From contig NZ_QZVQ01000003.1 of NCBI RefSeq assembly GCF_003660445.1, forward strand, positions 248,001 through 312,000: a DNA stretch of 64,000 bases. The letters are read 5' to 3'. Under the pieces are notes generated by a model. It made no database searches and was not told the DNA's origin. It saw only the letters and a program-made list of their open reading frames with translations. The first letter of the stretch is position 1. Every line of letters begins with the position of its first letter. This DNA comes from Croceibacterium ferulae. GTDB lineage: Bacteria > Pseudomonadota > Alphaproteobacteria > Sphingomonadales > Sphingomonadaceae. Made by a program: the position numbers and the translations under genes. This document shows, one piece after another, positions 1 through 7,501 of the stretch.

Positions 1-263
1 GCAACGGGCAACTCACCCGGCGCAATTGCCCGATGAACTGGTTTGTCCGGTCGCGCGTATGTCCTTGTGTGAATGCGGGCTGCCAAGACAAGAGATCTGA
101 CCCTGTTTATTGGAATCGAAGCTGTTCAGTCTTCGGCCCCTTACAATTCAGAACCTTGAGAGTGTCATTCGGTCCAGTACCGGACGGTCGCCGGCTATGT
201 TGCGGTCGAGCCACACGGAACGCTGTTGGCCACAAGCACGTTGGGGGCCGTCAGGAGAGACCG
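1..263. other. Left-edge stretch without a recognised gene
   Basis: I see no convincing coding region here. A reading frame continuous with the downstream regulator runs back to about position 33, but its translation is rich in Cys and Arg and looks unlike the conserved protein. It probably holds the promoter and leader of the Crp-like gene. No clear -35/-10 pair could be assigned. Confidence 0.4.
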
Positions 264-983
264 TTGCCCTTGTCGATCCCCAAGGCAGAAACCCGCAACC
301 GGCTCATCCGCCTGATGAGCGAGGCAGATCATGCCTTGCTTGCCCCGCACATGTCGCGGCAGCGCGTCAGCAAGTGCCAGGTTCTGCTGGATCGCGATCA
401 ATCGGCCGATCTGGTCTGGTTTCCGGAAAGCGGGGTCAGCAGCCTCATCACCATCTCCCCCGCGGGGCTGAGCGCGGAGAACGGCCTGTTCGGCCGCGAT
501 GGCTTCGTGCCCGTGCCGCTTGTTCTGGGCAGCAACCGGGGGCCGCAGCGGGCGGTGGTGCAGGTTGCGGGCGAGTGCCAGACCGTGCCCGTGCCCGAAT
601 TCCTGCGGGCGATAGCGGCCAGTCCCGACCTGCATCACCTCCTGCTGCGTTACACGCAGACCCTGCGGATACAGACGGCATTCACGGCGCTGAGCAATGC
701 CGTTCACCACATCGACGAGCGACTGGCCCGCTGGCTGCTGATGACGCATGACCGGCTGGACGGCACCGAATTGCCGCTGACGCATGAATTCCTGTCAACC
801 GTGCTGGGGGTCCGCCGCCCCAGCGTCACCACCGCGCTTCATGTCCTGGAAGGAAAGGGCTTCATCCGTTCGGAACGCGGCTGCATCATCATTCGCGACC
901 GCGCCGCTCTGGAGCAGTTCGCCCGCGATTCCTACGGCGTGCCGGAAGCGGAATATGAACGTCTGATCGGGCCGCTGCGGTAA
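264..983 (+). CDS. Crp/Fnr-family transcriptional regulator
   Basis: A 239-residue protein with an N-terminal cyclic-nucleotide-binding-like beta-roll (about residues 15-140) and a C-terminal winged helix (about 165-215). The recognition segment reads GVRRPSVTTALHVLEGKGFI, as in Crp-family HTH domains. I chose TTG at 264 because AGGAG at 253-257 lies six bases upstream and the length then fits the family (220-240). TTG at 270 is also possible. The sensor domain lacks an obvious cAMP-binding RxS motif and has no N-terminal cysteine cluster like Fnr, so the signal is unknown. Sphingomonads and rhizobia carry many such degenerate Crp-like proteins. Its target is not evident, since the next gene lies on the other strand. 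Confidence 0.8.
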   Translation: MPLSIPKAETRNRLIRLMSEADHALLAPHMSRQRVSKCQVLLDRDQSADLVWFPESGVSSLITISPAGLSAENGLFGRDGFVPVPLVLGSNRGPQRAVVQVAGECQTVPVPEFLRAIAASPDLHHLLLRYTQTLRIQTAFTALSNAVHHIDERLARWLLMTHDRLDGTELPLTHEFLSTVLGVRRPSVTTALHVLEGKGFIRSERGCIIIRDRAALEQFARDSYGVPEAEYERLIGPLR

Positions 984-989
984 GACGGC

Positions 990-1148
990 TCAGTGACTGC
1001 GCGCGCGTTGCGCCTGGTCGAGCGCGCTCAGCAAATCATCGAACCGACCGTCATCGGTGATCGGGAACACCTTCTTCAGGCTGCTGCCCAGCGTCCGGAC
1101 ATTGCTTTCCGTCAACAGCCCGACCGCAACGATCTTTTCGCTTGGCAC
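990..1148 (-). CDS. Small conserved-looking protein, 52 residues
   Basis: A short frame starting at GTG 1148, with a strong AGGAGAAGGA Shine-Dalgarno nine bases upstream. The product begins MPSEKIVAVGLLTESNVRTL and ends in an acidic helix, FDDLLSALDQAQRAR. The balanced composition, good ribosome-binding site and lack of an overlapping gene argue that it is real. I recall similar 50-70 residue hypothetical proteins in sphingomonads with a VGLLT...LxxxFP pattern, but no function. The longer frame from ATG 1190 is less likely because the Shine-Dalgarno would then lie inside the gene. It converges with the Crp-like gene, six bases away. Confidence 0.55.
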   Translation of the reverse strand: MPSEKIVAVGLLTESNVRTLGSSLKKVFPITDDGRFDDLLSALDQAQRARSH

Positions 1149-1265
1149 AACGTCGCGTCCTTCTCCTGCGCAATCCCGGATGGGTGGCATGTCAGCTAAT
1201 GAACCACGGGCGGTGCAGATGTTTCCGCCAGCGGCATGGAAAGGAGTGGCCCGTCGCCGGGCCTG

Positions 1266-1874
1266 TCACGGTCCGCAGGTCCAGAAGCCATCGAACACGC
1301 GTTCCGCCCCATCGGCGCGTTGCGCCAGCAGTTCGGCCGAACGCGGCGGCGACTCGCCCCCGCCTTGAACAGCACGCCCCAGATTGCGGACGGTCAGCAC
1401 CAGGCCCTGCGTACCGAAGCGTCCGCCATCCAGCATGGCATCGAACCCGCCATCCTTCAGCGCCATGCCCTGCTGCACATAGCTGCCGGTCTTCACCGCG
1501 GAGGTGGCCCGGCCATCATCGTCGGCCACACTGCCGCGCGCCAGCAGTAGAGGCGGGCTACCGGCAGTCTGGCTAAAGCTGCAGGCCAGTTCGCCCGCCA
1601 GCGTGACTCCTGCCAGGTCGCCTTCGGTCAGCGGCGACAGGACCAGCTGCGATCCGTCGCCGCCGGTCGTCGACCGGGCTGCAGCCGGGCTGTCCGTCGT
1701 CAGCGCCTGGCTTGCCTCCGGGATTGGAGTGGCGACAGGTGTGGCGGTGGGGGCGACCTGCGCCGTGGCGGTGCCGGGCTCCGCCGGCAGGGGCTGGTCG
1801 TCCGGCACGCTGCAAGCGGCGAGGGCGGCGCTGGCGATCAGTGCGGTGGCGAGATGGCGAGGGCTAGGGGTCAT
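1266..1874 (-). CDS. Predicted lipoprotein of unknown function
   Basis: A 202-residue protein with a lipoprotein signal peptide. A hydrophobic stretch ends in the lipobox LAAC with the lipidated Cys at residue 21. A Pro/Ala/Thr-rich linker follows (about 25-70), typical of envelope-tethered proteins. A globular C-terminal part (about 75-202) has two cysteines (ACSFS near 97 and FWTCGP at the end) that could form a disulfide. The residue after Cys is Ser, not Asp, so outer-membrane sorting is plausible. No enzymatic motif is visible. It is divergent from rpoZ with about 125 bases between. Confidence 0.7.
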   Translation of the reverse strand: MTPSPRHLATALIASAALAACSVPDDQPLPAEPGTATAQVAPTATPVATPIPEASQALTTDSPAAARSTTGGDGSQLVLSPLTEGDLAGVTLAGELACSFSQTAGSPPLLLARGSVADDDGRATSAVKTGSYVQQGMALKDGGFDAMLDGGRFGTQGLVLTVRNLGRAVQGGGESPPRSAELLAQRADGAERVFDGFWTCGP

Positions 1875-1999
1875 GCCCGTTCAACCCGCAGCCGCACCGC
1901 TGGTGCCCGGGGCAGCCGGCAGCCAGCGTTGACTCCGACCGGCTTGTCGCGTAAGTGGCGCCCTTTCCGCACAAGCTGTGTCTGACAAGGGAGTGCACC

Positions 2000-2344
2000 A
2001 TGGCGCGCGTCACCGTCGAAGATTGCGTCGACAAGATTCCCAACCGCTTCGATCTGGTGCTGCTGGCGGCCCAGCGCGCGCGCGAGATTTCCGGCGGGGC
2101 GGAACTGACCATCGATCGCGATCGTGACAAGAACCCGGTTGTCGCCCTGCGCGAGATCGCCGAACAGACCGTGCGGCCCAAGCACCTGCATGAAAGTGTC
2201 GTCCAGTCGCTGCAGCGCGTCCTGCCGGACGAAGAGGACGAGGCTGATGCGATCGGCTCGCTCAGCCAGTCGGCCGAAGCCATGCGCCTGTCCGCGGCGG
2301 CACCCGCCCGCAACACCAGCGTGGGCGGCGATTACGAGGGCTGA
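2000..2344 (+). CDS. rpoZ: RNA polymerase omega subunit
   Basis: A 114-residue protein beginning [20 protein letters not shown], the highly conserved omega N-terminus, with the LAAQRAREI helix that cradles the beta-prime C-terminus. Omega helps assemble RNA polymerase and forms part of a ppGpp site in proteobacteria. ATG 2000 is preceded by AAGGGAG at 1988-1994. The C-terminal tail after residue 70 is acidic then low-complexity, as usual in alphaproteobacteria. A strong intrinsic terminator follows directly. No spoT/rel homologue follows, unlike in enterobacteria. Confidence 0.95.
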   Translation: MARVTVEDCVDKIPNRFDLVLLAAQRAREISGGAELTIDRDRDKNPVVALREIAEQTVRPKHLHESVVQSLQRVLPDEEDEADAIGSLSQSAEAMRLSAAAPARNTSVGGDYEG

Positions 2345-2376
2345 CCTCCGGTCCTGCATCATCACATCACCAAGGA

Positions 2377-2410
2377 GGGCCGTGCCGCAAGGTGCGGCCC
2401 TTCTTCGTTT
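2377..2410 (+). terminator. Intrinsic terminator of rpoZ
   Basis: A GC-rich hairpin: GGGCCGTGCC at 2377-2386, loop GCAA, GGTGCGGCCC at 2391-2400. It has ten base pairs including two G-U wobbles, followed by the T-rich run TTCTTCGTTT. It starts 33 bases after the rpoZ stop. Confidence 0.85.
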
Positions 2411-2495
2411 ATGAGCCTACATTGGTGAGTCCGCGTTATGACCGGGCGGAGACAGGCCTTGCCTGCCATGCCCGCCCTGTCCCAAGCTGCCAGCC

Positions 2496-3224
2496 ATGGC
2501 AGTGATCGCGATCTATTCGGTGAAAGGCGGCGTGGGCAAGACCACGCTGGCCGCCAATCTGGCCTGGTGTTCGGCCGCCACATCCTGCCGCCGCACGCTG
2601 CTGTGGGATCTGGACCCGGCCGGCGGCGCCGGCTTCCTGCTGGGGGTGGATACCGGCGGTGCAGGCAAGGGCGCCGGGCAGATCTTCGCCGATGGTGAGC
2701 CCGATCGCCTGATCCGCCGCACCGCGTGGGACCGGCTGGACCTGCTGCCCGCCGACGAGTCCCTGCGCGACCTCGATGCGCTGTTCGCCACTTTGGGCAA
2801 GCGCAAGCGGCTGGCCAAGCTGACCGCCGCCCTGGCCGGGCGCTACGAACGCATCATCCTGGATTGCCCGCCCGTGCTGGGCGAGGTTGCGGGGCAGATC
2901 CTGCGCGCCACCGACCTGCTGGTGCTGCCGCTGCCACCCTCTCCGCTGTCCACCCGCGCGCAAGGCACGGTGGCAGCCGCGATCCGCCAGCGCACCAAGC
3001 GGGCACCACCGGTGCTGCCGGTCCTGTCCATGCTCGACCGCCGGCGCGCCCTGCACCGGGAGATCGCGGCGGAGCACCCGGACTGGCCGGCCATTCCGCT
3101 GGCCAGCGCGGTGGAGCAATGCGCGGTGCATCGGCAACCGGTAGGTGCCTTCGCTCCTGGCACCTCCGCCACGTCCGCCTTCAATCAGCTGTGGACCCGG
3201 GTCGAGCGCGAACTGAGCGCCTGA
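2496..3224 (+). CDS. Orphan ParA/MinD-family ATPase
   Basis: A 242-residue P-loop ATPase. The deviant Walker A motif KGGVGKTT (residues 10-17) carries the signature Lys of the ParA/MinD class. A Walker A-prime LLWDLDPAGG follows, and the later segment RIILDCPP corresponds to the Walker B region. Such ATPases pattern cargo (plasmids, chromosomes, protein clusters) on the nucleoid or membrane. No ParB, MinE or other partner lies next to it; neighbours are rpoZ and an acetyltransferase. The protein is clearly distinct from the ParA at 9969. A role in partition of the chromosome is therefore not implied; positioning of another cargo is a guess. No strong Shine-Dalgarno is seen at ATG 2496. Confidence 0.8.
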   Translation: MAVIAIYSVKGGVGKTTLAANLAWCSAATSCRRTLLWDLDPAGGAGFLLGVDTGGAGKGAGQIFADGEPDRLIRRTAWDRLDLLPADESLRDLDALFATLGKRKRLAKLTAALAGRYERIILDCPPVLGEVAGQILRATDLLVLPLPPSPLSTRAQGTVAAAIRQRTKRAPPVLPVLSMLDRRRALHREIAAEHPDWPAIPLASAVEQCAVHRQPVGAFAPGTSATSAFNQLWTRVERELSA

Positions 3225-3393
3225 GGCTCGGAGCCTTGTCGCGGGCTGGCCGGCTGCATCCGTGCCTATCCGCTCCGCGGCGTTGCTGCCCGGTCGGGCG
3301 GCAGGCGAGACGGGCGGCGGAACCGTCATTCGTCAGGGCCATTGCCTTCATGGTGCATCGCCCGTCCTGGTCGTTCACGACAGGAGTATCTTC

Positions 3394-3900
3394 ATGGCCA
3401 CAGACACGCTGACCACCCGCAGCGGCATCGAGCTGCATGTCCGCCCTGCGACTGCGGCGGACGAGCCGGCACTGGCGACCTTCTTCGGCCAGGTCACGAG
3501 TGAGGATCTGCGCTTCCGCTTCCTTACCGCCGCCAAGGCGAGCAACGGCGCCATGCTGCAGGCGATGATCCGCCCCGAAGATCCCGATACACTCAGCCTG
3601 ATCGTGACGGAGGCGGATGACGAGGCGGTGGTCGCCACCGCCATGCTGGCGGGGGACGGTGCGGGCAACCGGGCGGAGGCTGCCATCGTGCTCCGCGCCG
3701 ACTGCAAGGCCCGGGGTATCGGCTACACCCTGCTCAGCCATTTGATCGGCGAGGCACAGGCGCGTGGCTATGCCGTGATCGAGTGCCTGGAGGACCGCGC
3801 CAACCACGGCGCCATATCGGTGGAGCGCGACCTCCATTTCGCGGCACAGGCCGTGCCGGGCGAACCCATGCTCGTGCTGCTGAGCAAGGAACTGCGGTGA
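3394..3900 (+). CDS. GNAT-family N-acetyltransferase
   Basis: A 168-residue acetyltransferase-fold protein. The N-terminus has the common GNAT opening, VRPATAADEPALATFF. The acetyl-CoA site is the segment KARGIGYTLLSHLIGEAQARG (about 108-128), matching the Q/RxxGxG/A pattern. It would transfer an acetyl group from acetyl-CoA to an unknown amine substrate in the cytosol. ATG 3394 is preceded by AGGAG at 3382-3386, so I preferred it to an upstream in-frame ATG at 3262. Resembles the C-terminal GNAT domain found after acyl-CoA synthetase domains in Pat-type enzymes, but here it stands alone. Confidence 0.8.
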   Translation: MATDTLTTRSGIELHVRPATAADEPALATFFGQVTSEDLRFRFLTAAKASNGAMLQAMIRPEDPDTLSLIVTEADDEAVVATAMLAGDGAGNRAEAAIVLRADCKARGIGYTLLSHLIGEAQARGYAVIECLEDRANHGAISVERDLHFAAQAVPGEPMLVLLSKELR

Positions 3901-3972
3901 TCCGGCGACCTTCAGCCGCAGGCCTGCATGACGGCACGTGACGCAAGCATCCTGCTGCCCTAGGCTGCGCCG

Positions 3973-4416
3973 ATGCAGGAGATCCTCGCCCCCTTCTATC
4001 TCTGGCTCAAGGCCGGCCACGTCATCTTCGTGATCTTCTGGATGGCCGGGCTGTTCATGTTGCCGCGCCTGTTTGTCTACCACCAGGAAAGCGCCCCCGG
4101 ATCGCCGGAGCATGCGCAGTGGGTGCAACGCGAGACGCGGTTGCTGAAGATCATCCTGGGCCCATCCATGATCGTGGTCTGGCTGCTGGGCATCGCACTG
4201 GCGCTGGCGAGCGGCGCCTTCAGCCAGGGCTGGCTGCATGCCAAGCTGCTGATCGTGCTGGGTCTCAGCGGCTATCACGGTTTCCTGTCGGCCTATGCGA
4301 AGAAGCTGGCGCGCGGGGAGCGCACCCTTTCTGGCAAGGCGCTGCGCCTGCTGAACGAGGTGCCCGGCGTGGCAGCGGCGATCATCGTGGTGCTGGTGAT
4401 CGTCAAGCCGTTCTGA
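3973..4416 (+). CDS. hemJ: Protoporphyrinogen IX oxidase HemJ (CopD-like)
   Basis: A 147-residue integral membrane protein with four predicted transmembrane helices. It matches HemJ by length, by the early KAGHVIFVIFWMAGLFMLPR segment with the conserved His in helix 1, by FVYHQE following it, and by the conserved Lys in LHAKLLIVLGL. HemJ oxidises protoporphyrinogen IX to protoporphyrin IX, the penultimate step of heme synthesis, in bacteria lacking HemG/HemY. The location just upstream of rho is typical of alphaproteobacteria. hemE, often the upstream neighbour, is replaced here by the acetyltransferase gene. Confidence 0.88.
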   Translation: MQEILAPFYLWLKAGHVIFVIFWMAGLFMLPRLFVYHQESAPGSPEHAQWVQRETRLLKIILGPSMIVVWLLGIALALASGAFSQGWLHAKLLIVLGLSGYHGFLSAYAKKLARGERTLSGKALRLLNEVPGVAAAIIVVLVIVKPF

Positions 4417-4444
4417 TTCCGCCCGCCAAATGCTCGGCGGGGAA

Positions 4445-4472
4445 TTGACCTGCCGGGCAGGGGCGCATATCT
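4445..4472 (+). promoter_or_regulatory. Candidate promoter upstream of rho
   Basis: TTGACC at 4445-4450 could act as a -35 element, with ATATCT at 4467-4472 as a weak -10 element (16-base spacing). It lies about 110 bases before the rho start codon, leaving a leader that could carry autoregulation by Rho. This is pattern matching only. Confidence 0.35.
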
Positions 4473-4580
4473 GACAGGTACCCCGGCTGGGGGCGCTGCC
4501 ATCGCGTGCGCCCGGGTCGCTTTCCCCAAGCCCTATACCCTCCGACCATCGGCCCGCCGGCCTCCGAACGGACATCAACC

Positions 4581-5837
4581 ATGCACTTGAAAGAACTGAA
4601 GAAGCGGACGCCGGCCGAACTGGTATCCATGGCCGAGGATCTCGGCGTCGAGGGCGCCTCCACCATGCGCCGGCAGGACCTGATGTTCGCCATCCTGAAG
4701 GAAGTGGCGGATGACGGCGAGGAGATCCTGGGCATCGGCACGATCGAGGTGCTGCAGGACGGTTTCGGCTTCCTGCGCAGCCCGGAGGCGAACTACCTCG
4801 CCGGGCCGGACGACATCTACGTCTCCCCCAACCAGGTCCGCAAGATGGGCCTGCGCACCGGCGACACGGTCGAAGGCGAGATCCGCGCACCCAAGGACGG
4901 GGAGCGCTACTTCGCCCTGACCAAGCTGCTGAAGGTCAATTACGACGATCCAGACGCCGTGCGTCACCGCACCAATTTCGACAATCTCACGCCGCTTTAC
5001 CCTGAAGAGCGGCTGGTGCTCGATACCGTCGACCCCACGGTCAAGGACAAGTCGGCCCGCGTGATCGACCTGATCAGCCCGCAGGGCAAGGGCCAGCGCG
5101 CCCTGATCGTTGCCCCGCCGCGCACCGGCAAGACCGTGCTGCTGCAGAACATGGCCAAGGCGATCACGGACAATCACCCGGAGGTGATCCTGCTGGTGCT
5201 GCTGGTGGACGAACGGCCCGAGGAAGTGACCGACATGCAGCGCTCCGTGAAGGGCGAGGTCATCTCCTCCACCTTTGACGAGCCCGCCCAGCGCCACGTG
5301 CAAGTCGCTGAAATGGTTATCGAAAAGGCCAAGCGCCTGGTCGAGCACAAGCGCGACGTGGTGATCCTGCTCGATTCCATCACCCGCCTGGGCCGCGCCT
5401 ACAACACGGTGGTTCCTTCGTCGGGCAAGGTGCTGACCGGCGGTGTCGACGCCAACGCGCTGCAGCGCCCCAAGCGCTTCTTCGGCGCGGCGCGTAACAT
5501 CGAGGAGGGCGGCTCGCTTTCCATCATCGCCACCGCGCTGATCGACACCGGCAGCCGCATGGACGAGGTGATCTTCGAAGAGTTCAAGGGCACCGGTAAC
5601 TCGGAAATCGTGCTGGACCGCAAGGTGGCGGACAAGCGCATCTTCCCAGCGCTGGATGTCGGCAAGTCCGGTACCCGCAAGGAAGAGCTGCTGGTGGACA
5701 AGGCCAACCTCAGCAAGATGTGGGTCCTGCGCCGCATCCTGATGCAGATGGGCACCATCGATTCCATGGAGTTCCTGCTCGACAAGATGAAGGACTCCAA
5801 GACGAACGAGGACTTCTTCGCCACGATGAACCAGTAA
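4581..5837 (+). CDS. rho: Transcription termination factor Rho
   Basis: A 418-residue protein, the normal length. It has an N-terminal helical domain ([15 protein letters not shown]), a cold-shock-like RNA-binding domain (about 50-125, [13 protein letters not shown]) and a RecA-like ATPase domain. The Walker A motif is [10 protein letters not shown] near residue 180, Walker [12 protein letters not shown], the Q-loop/R-loop region GGVDANAL, and the arginine finger region is downstream. Rho is the hexameric RNA helicase that ends transcription of untranslated RNA. I start at ATG 4581 because all Rho proteins begin with this helix. The 165-base leader is untranslated. Confidence 0.97.
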   Translation: MHLKELKKRTPAELVSMAEDLGVEGASTMRRQDLMFAILKEVADDGEEILGIGTIEVLQDGFGFLRSPEANYLAGPDDIYVSPNQVRKMGLRTGDTVEGEIRAPKDGERYFALTKLLKVNYDDPDAVRHRTNFDNLTPLYPEERLVLDTVDPTVKDKSARVIDLISPQGKGQRALIVAPPRTGKTVLLQNMAKAITDNHPEVILLVLLVDERPEEVTDMQRSVKGEVISSTFDEPAQRHVQVAEMVIEKAKRLVEHKRDVVILLDSITRLGRAYNTVVPSSGKVLTGGVDANALQRPKRFFGAARNIEEGGSLSIIATALIDTGSRMDEVIFEEFKGTGNSEIVLDRKVADKRIFPALDVGKSGTRKEELLVDKANLSKMWVLRRILMQMGTIDSMEFLLDKMKDSKTNEDFFATMNQ

Positions 5838-5848
5838 GTTACGGCTTG

Positions 5849-5882
5849 CGAGGGGCGGGCAATTGCTGTTTCCTGCCCCTCG
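5849..5882. terminator. Hairpin between rho and the next gene
   Basis: CGAGGGGC at 5849-5856 pairs with GCCCCTCG at 5875-5882. The loop is AT-richer and extra G-U or mismatched pairs extend the stem. No T run follows, so this may be a weak terminator, a processing site or a stability element. Confidence 0.4.
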
Positions 5883-5906
5883 ACAGCGTTTGGGAGTTGC
5901 GACGCC

Positions 5907-6173
5907 ATGAAGATGACCATCGAGATCGACTGCTCGCCGGACGAGGCGCGCCGGTTCATGGGTCTGCCCGATGTGGAGCGGGTGAATGGCGTCTATCTGG
6001 ATGCCATGAGCAAGGCGATGCAGAACGTCAGCAGTTTCGACCAGATCGAAAGCTACGCCAAGCAGGTCGCCCCGATGGGACAGTTCGGGCTGAACGTGTT
6101 CAAGAGCTTCATCGAAGGGGCGCAGCAGGCCGCTGGTACCGGCAGCCTGTCCAAGGACAACAAGCAGGGCTGA
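5907..6173 (+). CDS. Small DUF6489-like protein
   Basis: An 88-residue protein starting MKMTIEIDCSPDEARRFMGLPDV, with a short beta strand then an amphipathic helix, and a Met/Gln-rich C-terminal half (YLDAMSKAMQNVSSFDQIES, then GLNVFKSF). It matches my memory of a small alphaproteobacterial family (DUF6489) that sits between rho and mnmE; its function is unknown. It has no signal peptide or membrane segment and is probably cytosolic. Its stop codon ends one base before the mnmE start, so the two are probably co-transcribed and translationally coupled. Confidence 0.75.
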   Translation: MKMTIEIDCSPDEARRFMGLPDVERVNGVYLDAMSKAMQNVSSFDQIESYAKQVAPMGQFGLNVFKSFIEGAQQAAGTGSLSKDNKQG

Positions 6174-6174
6174 C

Positions 6175-7443
6175 TTGGACACGATCTTCGCCTTGTCGAG
6201 CGGGGCACCGCCCGCCGGCATAGGCGTGGTGCGGATCAGCGGCCCCGCAGCTGGCGTCGCGCTGCAGGCATTGGCCGGTGGGTTGCCAGCGCCAAGGCGA
6301 GCAAGCTTCCGCACATTGCGCGACAAGGCGGGTGAGCCGCTCGACCAGGCGCTGGTCCTGTGGATGCCCGGACCGCGCACCGTTACCGGCGAGGACCTCG
6401 CCGAACTGCACCTGCATGGTGGCCGCGCGATCATTGCCGCAGTGGAAGGTGAGCTGGCGACGTTGCCGGCCCTGCGCCGCGCCGCCGCCGGAGAATTCAC
6501 CCGCCGCGCCTTTGCCAATGGCCGCATCGATCTGGCGGAGGCGGAGGGTCTCGCGGACCTGCTGACCGCCGAAACCGAAATGCAGCGGCGGGCCGCGATG
6601 GTCATGGCCGGCGGCATCCTGTCGGCACAGGTGGAAGGCTGGGCGCGCCGGGTCTTGCACCTGGCGGCCATGCTGGAGGCCGTGCTCGACTTTGCCGATG
6701 AGGACGACGTGGCGCTGCCCCCAAGCTTCGCGTCAGATCTGGACAGGTTGGGAGATGACATCGAGGCAGCGATGGCCGTTCCGTCTGCTGAAATGCTGCG
6801 CGAAGGATTTCGGGTTGCCCTCGCCGGTCCGCCCAATGCGGGCAAATCCACTCTGTTCAACGCGCTGGTGGAGCAGGAGGCTGCCATCACGGCACCCATC
6901 CCGGGCACCACACGCGACGTGCTGACCCGACCGGTGGCAATTGCGGGTGTGCCGTTTCTGTTGATCGACATGGCAGGACTGCGCAGTGATGCCGTCGACC
7001 CGGTGGAAGCCATCGGGATCGCCCGGGCAGAGGGCGAAATTGCCGGCGCTGATCTGGTCCTGTGGCTGGGCCCGCACGGGCAGGGGCCGGATGGTGCATG
7101 GGAGATCGACGCGCAGTGCGATCGGGCCTTGTCGGGCAAGCCGGCGCCGGCTTTGCGACTGTCCGCAATAACGGGCGAGGGCATGAACGATCTGCGTCAG
7201 CGGCTTGTGGCCCATGCCACGGGACGGTTACCCAAGCCTGGGCAGGCTGCGCTGAACGCTCGTCAGCGCGAGTTGCTGCAGTCGGCGGCGCGGGCACTGA
7301 GCGAAGCGCGGCACTCCGCTGATCCGTTGATCCAGGCGGAACTGCTGCGAACGGTTCGGCGGAGCTTCGACCATCTTGTCGGTCGATCCGGAACTGAGGA
7401 TCTGCTGGATGCACTGTTCGGCCGTTTCTGCATCGGCAAGTGA
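6175..7443 (+). CDS. mnmE: tRNA modification GTPase MnmE
   Basis: A 422-residue protein. The N-terminal formyl-tetrahydrofolate-binding domain begins MDTIFALSSGAPPAGIGVVRISGP. The embedded G domain has G1 GPPNAGKSTLFNAL (about 219-232), G2 within PGTTRD and G3 DMAGL. The C-terminal tail CIGK carries the invariant Cys. With MnmG it makes the 5-aminomethyl (cmnm5/nm5) modification of uridine 34 in certain tRNAs. It uses TTG at 6175, directly after the preceding stop; no ATG gives the conserved N-terminus. Slightly shorter than the enterobacterial form (454). mnmG follows after a parS-like site. Confidence 0.96.
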   Translation: MDTIFALSSGAPPAGIGVVRISGPAAGVALQALAGGLPAPRRASFRTLRDKAGEPLDQALVLWMPGPRTVTGEDLAELHLHGGRAIIAAVEGELATLPALRRAAAGEFTRRAFANGRIDLAEAEGLADLLTAETEMQRRAAMVMAGGILSAQVEGWARRVLHLAAMLEAVLDFADEDDVALPPSFASDLDRLGDDIEAAMAVPSAEMLREGFRVALAGPPNAGKSTLFNALVEQEAAITAPIPGTTRDVLTRPVAIAGVPFLLIDMAGLRSDAVDPVEAIGIARAEGEIAGADLVLWLGPHGQGPDGAWEIDAQCDRALSGKPAPALRLSAITGEGMNDLRQRLVAHATGRLPKPGQAALNARQRELLQSAARALSEARHSADPLIQAELLRTVRRSFDHLVGRSGTEDLLDALFGRFCIGK

Positions 7444-7444
7444 G

Positions 7445-7460
7445 GGTTCCACGTGGAACA
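7445..7460. promoter_or_regulatory. parS: parS-like ParB-binding site 1
   Basis: The 16-mer GGTTCCACGTGGAACA contains the perfect palindrome GTTCCACGTGGAAC and differs from the usual bacterial parS (TGTTTCACGTGGAACA) at two positions. It starts two bases after the mnmE stop codon and lies 4.3 kb from parB. Presumed nucleation site for the ParB partition complex. Confidence 0.8.
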
Positions 7461-7501
7461 TCACTTTTGACCGTTGCCGCACAAGCGCCTAGATGAGGGC
7501 C

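Noticed and set aside
33-263. N-terminal extension of the Crp-like regulator from ATG 33
   Set aside because: The extra 77 residues are unlike the family, and a ribosome-binding site supports TTG 264.
4575-7184. 869-residue minus-strand frame across rho and mnmE
   Set aside because: It spans two conserved plus-strand genes and shows Ser/Ala/Arg bias typical of antisense translation.
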